From an uncultured Bacillota bacterium (GTDB lineage: Bacteria; Bacillota; Clostridia; UBA1381), in the NCBI GenBank assembly GCA_949297205.1, contig CASFSH010000307.1, forward strand, positions 1 to 6,786: a stretch of DNA of 6,786 nt, written 5' to 3'. The position numbers and the translations under genes are program-made. This document shows, one piece after another, positions 1 to 4,754 of this stretch. The notes beneath the pieces are model-generated. The model was not told the DNA's origin. It made no database searches and saw only the letters and a list, made by a program, of their open reading frames with translations. Position 1 is the first letter of the stretch; each line of letters starts with the position of its first letter.

Positions 1-280
1 AAAACAAGCTTCTTCCCGGTAAGACAGGCACAATAGCAGAATACAGGAACACTGTTACAGGAGTTTTTACCCGTCTTGCAATTATTTCTGCATACAGTGT
101 AACTACTGCAGCTGTTACAAATGCACACATACCGTCATCAATATTCATGCTCTTGAGAATAACAAACATTATATGAGAAACCAATCCTCCCATTCCGCAC
201 AGTAACAGCTGCTTGGGATGAACACCGGCACTTCCGGCAACGCATAATGTTCCGATAAAAATAAATATAACTGTTTTCAT
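1..280 (-). CDS. ThrE_2/YjjB-type threonine/serine exporter subunit (partial, N-terminal part)
   Basis: The first 93 residues read MKTVIFIFIGTLCVAGS and onward; the C-terminus lies beyond the left edge. Hydrophobic segments fall at about residues 3-20, 26-44, 52-66 and 75-88, so this is an inner-membrane protein. The stretch AFVTAA...LYAEIIARR..KTP (53-74), followed by IVPVLPG (83-89), is what I recognise from the ThrE_2 (DUF3815, YjjB) family: an Ala-rich helix, then AE..AR..K.P, then a proline-rich PL.PG turn. Family members are about 130-160 aa and work with a larger ThrE_1 (YjjP/DUF1212) partner, forming a split threonine/serine (or dicarboxylate) exporter. The ATG at 280-278 has GGGG (290-287) six bases upstream; an in-frame ATG at 292-290 would add four residues but has a poorly placed ribosome binding site. 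In many Firmicutes the ThrE_1 gene lies just upstream, but here the 464 nt upstream contain none. Substrate is inferred from family only. Confidence 0.8.
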   Translation of the reverse strand, partial: MKTVIFIFIGTLCVAGSAGVHPKQLLLCGMGGLVSHIMFVILKSMNIDDGMCAFVTAAVVTLYAEIIARRVKTPVTVFLYSAIVPVLPGRSLF

Positions 281-281
281 T

Positions 282-422
282 TTAATCCCCATTCCGCCGC
301 AGATGCGGCGGCACAAATCCTAACGTGGAAAAGAAGCAAGCAGATTGCCGTTTTGAGGGACGACGGTGTATGTGTATACTCCGAGTCGCGAAAAACGGTG
401 AGATGCGCAGCTTATTTTTCAC
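282..422 (-). CDS. Possible 46-aa small ORF just upstream of the ThrE_2-like gene
   Basis: A GTG at 422-420 opens a 46-codon frame ending with TAA at 284-282, one base before the ThrE_2 ATG. GGGAG (432-428) sits five bases upstream of the GTG, a plausible ribosome binding site. The peptide begins VKNKLRISPFFATRS and is rich in Arg, His, Pro and Phe. It has no transmembrane segment or domain I recognise. Almost all of it is encoded inside the palindromic element at 321-426 and the hairpin at 294-311. Its composition, with many CGG and CCG codons, differs from the AT-rich genes around it. The likeliest explanation is a chance open frame across a repeat. A translated leader peptide coupled to the exporter gene is the alternative, because stop and next start nearly touch. 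I would not annotate a function. Confidence 0.2.
   Translation of the reverse strand: MKNKLRISPFFATRSIHIHRRPSKRQSACFFSTLGFVPPHLRRNGD
294..311. repeat. GC-rich perfect hairpin in the leader of the ThrE_2-like gene
   Basis: CCGCCGC (294-300) and GCGGCGG (305-311) form a perfect 7-bp stem with loop AGAT. On the minus strand it lies only a few bases upstream of the GGGG ribosome binding site for the start at 280, so in mRNA it could influence initiation. No U-tract follows on either strand, so it is not an intrinsic terminator. Its right arm is also perfectly complementary to the CCGCCGC of the similar hairpin at 539-557. Confidence 0.7.
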
Positions 423-426
423 GTTA
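321..426. repeat. 106-nt palindromic element with 12-bp terminal inverted repeats (MITE-like or structured RNA)
   Basis: TAACGTGGAAAA (321-332) pairs with TTTTTCACGTTA (415-426): 12 pairs including one G-T wobble. Further in, AAGC (334-337) pairs with GCTT (410-413). CCGTTTT (348-354) pairs with AAAACGG (392-398). A central stem is built from CGAC (361-364)/GTCG (385-388), GG/CC and GTAT/ATAC. The whole can fold into one long interrupted hairpin. It is richer in GC than its surroundings and contains no transposase. The ends are TA...TA, which would suit a TA-inserting (IS630/Tc1-like) miniature element, but no flanking duplication beyond TA is visible. I infer a dispersed non-autonomous repeat; a structured RNA is the alternative. 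Confidence 0.55.
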
Positions 427-439
427 TCTCCCAATTTTT

Positions 440-461
440 AATAAGGGCTTATCCCATTATT
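440..461. repeat. Hairpin, with a competing alternative pairing
   Basis: AATAAGGG (440-447) pairs with CCC-A-TTATT (453-461) with one bulged A and a five-base loop. The same CTTATCC (448-454) can instead pair with GGATAAG (468-474), a perfect 7-bp stem with a 13-nt loop. The two foldings cannot coexist. Confidence 0.5.
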
Positions 462-476
462 CAATTAGGATAAGTT

Positions 477-491
477 CACTGTATAGCAGTG
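477..491. repeat. Short perfect hairpin
   Basis: CACTG (477-481) and CAGTG (487-491) form a 5-bp stem with loop TATAG. It is one of a series of inverted repeats between 294 and 609. A stem this short could occur by chance and is listed because of its company. Confidence 0.4.
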
Positions 492-493
492 TC

Positions 494-527
494 GTAATCA
501 GCAGAATATTATACTCCCGCTGATTGC
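494..527. repeat. 9-bp inverted repeat
   Basis: GTAATCAGC (494-502) pairs with GCTGATTGC (519-527): nine pairs with one wobble, enclosing a 16-nt AT-rich loop. The loop contains ATTATA (508-513), which reads as a minus-strand TATAAT. No good minus-strand -35 box is found at the matching distance, so I do not call a promoter there. Confidence 0.5.
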
Positions 528-538
528 AATTATATAAC

Positions 539-557
539 CCGCCGCCTAAAGTGGCGG
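539..557. repeat. GC-rich hairpin related to that at 294-311
   Basis: CCGCCGC (539-545) pairs with GTGGCGG (551-557) over seven positions with one G-T wobble and loop CTAAA. Its left arm is identical to the left arm of the 294-311 hairpin, so the two could form alternative long-range pairs or mark the two ends of a composite element of about 264 nt. No U-tract follows it. Confidence 0.6.
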
Positions 558-587
558 AGACATCTTGCCCACAGCTATAACTAACCA

Positions 588-609
588 AAAATATTCTCCT
601 GAATATTTT
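588..609. repeat. AT-rich perfect 9-bp hairpin upstream of the PRPP synthetase promoter
   Basis: AAAATATTC (588-596) and GAATATTTT (601-609) are perfect inverted repeats separated by TCCT. It lies about 70 bp upstream of the -35 box at 682. The symmetry would suit a dimeric regulator site, but the AT-rich stem is equally likely to be a weak structural palindrome. No U-tract follows on the plus strand; on the minus strand there is a short T run. Confidence 0.4.
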
Positions 610-681
610 ACATAATTTACATAAAAATAATACATATTATTATCAATTTATTTTAAAATATATTTTATTTGTAATATTTAC

Positions 682-710
682 TTGAAAATTGTAATTTTTT
701 ATGATATAAA
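682..710 (+). promoter_or_regulatory. Sigma-A promoter of the PRPP synthetase gene
   Basis: TTGAAA (682-687) and TATAAA (705-710) are separated by exactly 17 bp. Each box differs from consensus at one position. Transcription would begin near 717, leaving a leader of about 30 nt. The stretch just upstream (about 601-680) is almost pure A/T and may act as an UP-like element. No operator or riboswitch is evident in the short leader. Confidence 0.8.
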
Positions 711-747
711 TATAAGTGAGAGATTTTATATTTTGAGGAGGATAATG

Positions 748-1875
748 ATGGATAACAGTTCAACATTCGGAAAACTAACAATTATAGGTATGAAGGGCTG
801 CGAAGAAATAACGGAAAAAATTGATTATTATCTTAAGCAGTTCAGAAAAGATTATGATGATACCGAAACTTATATTACACATATTAAATGTCCGAGATTC
901 GGTACAGGTGAAGCAAAATGCGTAATATCCGAAACGATAAGAGGACATGATTTGTATATTATATGTGATATGTTTAACCACGGTGTTACATATAAAATGT
1001 ATGGGGTAGAAAATCATATGAGCCCTGATGACCACTATCAGGATTTAAAAAGAATAATTGCCGCAGCAAGCGGAAAAGCAAGAAGAATTACCGTTGTTAT
1101 GCCTATGCTTTATGAAGGCAGACAGCACAGAAGAACATCAAGAGAATCCCTTGACTGTGCTCTTGCACTTCAGGAACTTGTTTCAATGGGCGTTTCAAAC
1201 ATTCTTACCTTTGACGCTCATGATGCAAGAGTACAGAATGCAATACCATTACACGGATTTGATGATGTTCAGACAACATATCAAATGATTAAGGCACTTA
1301 CAAGAGCCGTTCCCGACATCTCCTTTGATAAAGAGGATACAATTGTTATATCTCCCGATGAAGGCGGCATGACAAGATGTATGTACTATTCTTCTGTATT
1401 GGAAATAGATTTGGGAATGTTCTATAAAAGAAGAAATTACTCCGTTGTAGTTGACGGCAAAAATCCGATTGAAGCACATGTATATCTGGGGCGTGATGTT
1501 GCCGGCAAAGACGTTATGATTGTTGACGATATGATTTCAAGCGGTGAATCAGTAATTGATATTGCAAAAAGATTAAAGGCTCAGGGCGCAAAAAGAATAT
1601 TTATATTCACTGCATTCGGTCTTTTCTGCAACGGGCTTGAAAAATTTGACGAAGCTTTTGCAAACGGCGAAATTACCAAAATATTTACAACTAACCTGAT
1701 TTACCGTTCTCCGGAACTGCTCTCCCGTGAATGGTACTACTGTGTTGATATGTCAAAATATATATCCATCCTTATAAATACAATAAATCACGACGACACA
1801 TTAAGTCAGCTGCTTGTTCCTGTTACAAGAATCAAGAATCTTCTTGCAAAGCGTGAAGCGGAGAAAAACAGCTGA
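748..1875 (+). CDS. prs: Ribose-phosphate pyrophosphokinase (PRPP synthetase), long divergent form
   Basis: This cytoplasmic enzyme would make PRPP from ribose 5-phosphate and ATP for nucleotide, His and Trp synthesis. Family hallmarks appear in order (375-aa numbering): a FGTGEAK region and RGHDLYIICD in the N-terminal half; a YEGRQHRR ATP-site segment matching YYGYARQDRK of classical Prs; FDAHDARVQ (155-163) with the pyrophosphate-loop Asp and His; SPDEGG (202-207); flexible-loop KRR (227-229); and the PRPP loop VDDMISSGES starting near 259. Classical enzymes are about 315 aa with DDMIDTAGT in that loop, so this is a longer, divergent type seen in Clostridia. The start lies in ATGATG (745-750) after AGGAGG (736-741). 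The second ATG is six bases away and preferred, the first only three. An upstream in-frame TTG at 682 is the -35 box. It is a single gene between its own promoter and terminator. A classical paralogue elsewhere in the genome is possible. Confidence 0.88.
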   Translation: MDNSSTFGKLTIIGMKGCEEITEKIDYYLKQFRKDYDDTETYITHIKCPRFGTGEAKCVISETIRGHDLYIICDMFNHGVTYKMYGVENHMSPDDHYQDLKRIIAAASGKARRITVVMPMLYEGRQHRRTSRESLDCALALQELVSMGVSNILTFDAHDARVQNAIPLHGFDDVQTTYQMIKALTRAVPDISFDKEDTIVISPDEGGMTRCMYYSSVLEIDLGMFYKRRNYSVVVDGKNPIEAHVYLGRDVAGKDVMIVDDMISSGESVIDIAKRLKAQGAKRIFIFTAFGLFCNGLEKFDEAFANGEITKIFTTNLIYRSPELLSREWYYCVDMSKYISILINTINHDDTLSQLLVPVTRIKNLLAKREAEKNS

Positions 1876-1898
1876 TTGACTGATGTTACAATATTAAT

Positions 1899-1932
1899 AA
1901 AGAAGCCGCAATTATTTTACGGCTTCTTTTTT
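1899..1932 (+). terminator. Intrinsic terminator of the PRPP synthetase gene
   Basis: AGAAGCCG (1901-1908) pairs with CGGCTTCT (1920-1927) around an 11-nt loop, followed at once by a run of T residues. It begins about 25 nt after the stop codon and separates this gene from the downstream operon. Confidence 0.92.
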
Positions 1933-1982
1933 CTTTTTTGTAAATTTAAATTTTTCTGTCCTCTGTTTTGCCATAATATCTA

Positions 1983-2011
1983 TTGACATATTTTTCAAAC
2001 TATCGTATAAT
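1983..2011 (+). promoter_or_regulatory. Consensus sigma-A promoter of the ygiQ-folD-beta-helix operon
   Basis: TTGACA (1983-1988) and TATAAT (2006-2011) match consensus at all twelve positions with the ideal 17-bp spacer. Transcription would start near 2018, giving a leader of about 55 nt. In that leader GTAAAA (2023-2028) and TTTTAC (2042-2047) form a small inverted repeat, the only possible regulatory structure I see. A promoter this strong implies high basal transcription or control by a repressor. Confidence 0.88.
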
Positions 2012-2073
2012 TTTATTGTTTGGTAAAAGAACAATTACAAGTTTTACAATGATTAAACGGAGATATATTTATA

Positions 2074-3978
2074 ATGATAAAAGATTTTTTGCCCATATGC
2101 AAAGAAGATATGGAAAAACGCGGATGGAACTGTCTTGATTTCCTTTATATATGCGGCGATGCATACGTTGACCACCCAAGTTTCGGTCATGCCATAATTT
2201 CAAGAGTTCTTGAAAAGCATGGTTATAAAGTCGGAATTATTTCTCTTCCCGATTGGAAAAGCACAAAAGACTTTATGAAAATGGGCAGGCCGCGTCTTGG
2301 TGTGCTTGTATCTGCTGGAAATATGGACAGTATGGTAAATCACTATACCGCAAGCAAAAAAAGACGCAGTGACGATGCATATGCTCCCGGGAACAAATCC
2401 GGTCAGCGCCCCGACCGTGCAACAATAGTATACTGCAACAGAATACGCGAAGCTTTCGGAAATATACCCATTCTCATAGGAGGTATCGAGGCAAGCCTCA
2501 GAAGATTTGCTCATTATGATTACTGGGATGACAAAATCAGACGTTCAATTCTTTTGGACAGCCGTGCTGATATTCTTATGTACGGTATGGGAGAGCATCA
2601 GATTGTTGAAATTGCCGACTGTCTTGATTCGGGAATGAATGTAAAGGATATAACATATATTCCCGGCACATGTTATCTGTCCGATACAAACGACATTTAC
2701 GACAGCTTGGAAATTCCTTCATATGAGGAGTGCGTTAATTCAAAAAAAGCATATGCCGAATCATGCAGAATACAATATTTTGAACAAAATCCCTTTACCG
2801 GCAAAGCACTTATACAAAAACACGGGGACAAATATCTTGTTCAGAACAGACCTACTCCTCCCCTGACCACACCGGAATTGGATGCAGTATATTCACTGCC
2901 GTATATGAAAAATTACCACCCATGCTACGAAAAATACGGCGGAATCGAGGCAATAAAAGAAGTTAAATTCAGTCTTGTTTCTTCCAGAGGCTGTTTTGGC
3001 AGCTGCAATTTCTGTGCCCTCAGCTTCCATCAAGGACGGATTGTTACTGCAAGAAGCCAGCAATCAATTCTTCGTGAGGCGGAACAAATGGTATGGGACC
3101 CCGATTTTAAAGGCTATATTCATGATGTGGGAGGGCCTACCGCAAACTTCCGTGCACCGGCCTGTTCAAAGCAATTAAAAACCGGAGCCTGCAAAAATAA
3201 ACAATGTCTTTTCCCAAAACCGTGCAAAAATATGAAGATTGACCACAGTGAATATCTTTCTCTTTTAAGAAAGCTCAGAGAAATTCCGGGAGTCAAAAAG
3301 GTATTTATTCGTTCGGGAATACGTTTCGACTACCTGATTAATGACAAAAACAATGAATTTTTCTATGAGCTTTGCGAGCATCACGTAAGCGGGCAACTAA
3401 AAGTTGCACCTGAGCATATTTCGGATAATGTTTTAAAATATATGGGTAAACCCGAAAACAGTGTGTACAATAAATTTTCTCAAAAATTTTATGACATCAA
3501 CGAAAAACTGGGCAAAAAACAATTTCTTGTCCCTTATCTGATGTCAAGTCATCCGGGAAGTACCATAAAAGATGCGGTGGAACTTGCTTTGTATCTTAAA
3601 CAACACAACATTAACCCACAGCAGGTACAGGATTTTTACCCCACACCGGGAACCATATCCACCTGTATGTTTTATACCGGGCTGAACCCCTTTACCATGG
3701 AGAAAATATATGTCCCCAAAACACCAAAAGAAAAAGCAATGCAGCGTGCGCTGCTTCAATATAAAAACCCCGATAATTACAGCCTTGTATGCGAAGCACT
3801 AAAACTTGCCCACAGAACAGACTTAATCGGGTACGGTCCGAATTGTTTAATCAGGCCAAAAAAAGATGAATGGAGGAAAAATACAAATGGCAAAGATATT
3901 AAGCGGAAAAACAGTATCACAAAGAATAAAGGACGAACTGAAAGAAGAGGTAAAAGAACTGAAACAAAAAGGCATTAA
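2074..3978 (+). CDS. ygiQ: YgiQ-family radical SAM protein (UPF0313)
   Basis: The protein is 634 aa with three recognisable parts. The N-terminal UPF0313 region (about 1-200) carries FLYICGDAYVDHPSFG, GNMDSMVNHYTA and GGIEASLRRFAHYDYWDD, all typical of YgiQ. The radical SAM core has RGCFGSCNFCALSFHQGR, whose C307, C311 and C314 (CxxxCxxC) should bind the 4Fe-4S cluster that cleaves S-adenosylmethionine. A following Cys cluster (ACSKQLKTGACKNKQCLFPKPC) is also family-specific and may bind a second metal centre. Its reaction and substrate are not established to my knowledge. E. coli YgiQ is about 739 aa; clostridial forms are shorter, so this looks complete. The start has GGAG (2059-2062) 11 bases upstream, a slightly long spacing. 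The last 31 residues or so are very basic (Lys/Arg) and are encoded in a frame overlapping folD by 92 nt. It is the first gene of the operon. Confidence 0.92.
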   Translation: MIKDFLPICKEDMEKRGWNCLDFLYICGDAYVDHPSFGHAIISRVLEKHGYKVGIISLPDWKSTKDFMKMGRPRLGVLVSAGNMDSMVNHYTASKKRRSDDAYAPGNKSGQRPDRATIVYCNRIREAFGNIPILIGGIEASLRRFAHYDYWDDKIRRSILLDSRADILMYGMGEHQIVEIADCLDSGMNVKDITYIPGTCYLSDTNDIYDSLEIPSYEECVNSKKAYAESCRIQYFEQNPFTGKALIQKHGDKYLVQNRPTPPLTTPELDAVYSLPYMKNYHPCYEKYGGIEAIKEVKFSLVSSRGCFGSCNFCALSFHQGRIVTARSQQSILREAEQMVWDPDFKGYIHDVGGPTANFRAPACSKQLKTGACKNKQCLFPKPCKNMKIDHSEYLSLLRKLREIPGVKKVFIRSGIRFDYLINDKNNEFFYELCEHHVSGQLKVAPEHISDNVLKYMGKPENSVYNKFSQKFYDINEKLGKKQFLVPYLMSSHPGSTIKDAVELALYLKQHNINPQQVQDFYPTPGTISTCMFYTGLNPFTMEKIYVPKTPKEKAMQRALLQYKNPDNYSLVCEALKLAHRTDLIGYGPNCLIRPKKDEWRKNTNGKDIKRKNSITKNKGRTERRGKRTETKRH

Positions 3979-4735
3979 TCCCGGTCTTGCGGTTGTAATT
4001 GTAGGAGATGATCCGGCAAGCCGTGTATATGTAAACAACAAGAAAAAAGCCTGTGACGAACTCGGCATATATTCGGAAGAATATGCTCTTCCCGCCGAAA
4101 CTTCTCAGGATGAATTATTAAAGCTGATAGACACATTAAATTCAAAAAGGGACATAAACGGAATATTGGTACAGCTGCCTGTTCCAAAACATATCAATGA
4201 AGAAACAATAATTAATGCAATATCTCCCATAAAAGATGTGGATGCCTTTCATCCGGTTAATGTGGGTAAAATAATGGTAGGTAATTTTGATTTTGTTCCA
4301 TGTACTCCCGCCGGAGTTATGGAACTTATAAAAGAGTCGGGCATTGATGTTGCAGGAAAGGAATGTGTTGTTGTCGGCAGAAGCAATATTGTAGGAAAAC
4401 CTCAGGCAATGCTCTTGCTTCATCAGAACGGAACAGTAACAATCTGTCATTCCAAAACAAAGAACCTGAAAGAAAAAACCAAACAGGCCGATATTCTTGT
4501 TGCTGCGGTGGGTATTCCAAACTTTATTACAGGCGATATGATAAAGGAAGGCGCTGTTGTTATTGATGTTGGAATAAACAGAATAGCTGACAAAAAATTG
4601 GTAGGGGATGTGGAATTTGAAAGTGCTGAAAAGGTAGCTTCAGCCATTACCCCCGTTCCCGGCGGCGTAGGTCCTATGACAATTGCAATGCTGATGAAAA
4701 ATACAATAAAAGCTGCTGTTATTCAACACAAATAA
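3887..4735 (+). CDS. folD: Bifunctional methylene-THF dehydrogenase / methenyl-THF cyclohydrolase FolD
   Basis: FolD interconverts 5,10-methylene-, 5,10-methenyl- and 10-formyl-tetrahydrofolate in the cytoplasm, supplying one-carbon units for purines, thymidylate and formyl-Met. All key signatures are present in the 282-aa product: Y48 and K52 in YVNNKKKAC (catalytic Lys), Q96 in VQLPVP, D119 in KDVDAFHP, the NADP-binding loop GRSNIVGKP (164-172), and the C-terminal PVPGGVGPMT signature (256-265). Length is normal for the family. In the substrate motif, the Gly that follows the conserved Asp in the enterobacterial and human enzymes (KDVDG) is Ala here (A120). The chosen ATG follows GGAGG (3872-3876) with 10 bases between and gives the usual MAKILSGK start. 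An in-frame ATG at 3866 would precede that binding site and add seven atypical residues. The coding region starts within the end of ygiQ in another frame, so the two are probably translationally coupled. Confidence 0.96.
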   Translation: MAKILSGKTVSQRIKDELKEEVKELKQKGINPGLAVVIVGDDPASRVYVNNKKKACDELGIYSEEYALPAETSQDELLKLIDTLNSKRDINGILVQLPVPKHINEETIINAISPIKDVDAFHPVNVGKIMVGNFDFVPCTPAGVMELIKESGIDVAGKECVVVGRSNIVGKPQAMLLLHQNGTVTICHSKTKNLKEKTKQADILVAAVGIPNFITGDMIKEGAVVIDVGINRIADKKLVGDVEFESAEKVASAITPVPGGVGPMTIAMLMKNTIKAAVIQHK

Positions 4736-4754
4736 ATTAAAAGGAGCAAACACA

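Noticed and set aside
508..513. Minus-strand TATAAT as promoter for the ThrE_2-like gene
   Set aside because: No acceptable -35 hexamer lies about 17 bp upstream; the match is likely chance in an AT-rich loop.
294..557. CRISPR array
   Set aside because: The repeats are inverted and of unequal sequence; there are no regularly spaced direct repeats.
281..600. T-box or other known riboswitch in the leader of the ThrE_2-like gene
   Set aside because: No T-box consensus, cobalamin, lysine, SAM or purine riboswitch core could be recognised on the minus strand, and no terminator stem with a U-tract precedes the gene.
588..609. Hairpin as an intrinsic terminator
   Set aside because: The stem is nearly all A-T pairs and lacks a U-tract on the plus strand, and no plus-strand gene ends before it.
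682..747. TTG start at 682 extending the PRPP synthetase by 22 residues
   Set aside because: The TTG is the -35 box of a well-formed promoter, has no ribosome binding site, and lies upstream of the expected transcription start; the ATGATG at 745-750 follows AGGAGG.
775..1035. Minus-strand ORF opposite the PRPP synthetase
   Set aside because: Antisense shadow of a convincing gene; no ribosome binding site-driven start or recognisable product. Other antisense and out-of-frame ORFs within the four large genes were rejected for the same reason.
3866..3886. Upstream ATG at 3866 for folD
   Set aside because: It precedes the GGAGG at 3872-3876 and would add seven residues absent from the usual FolD start.
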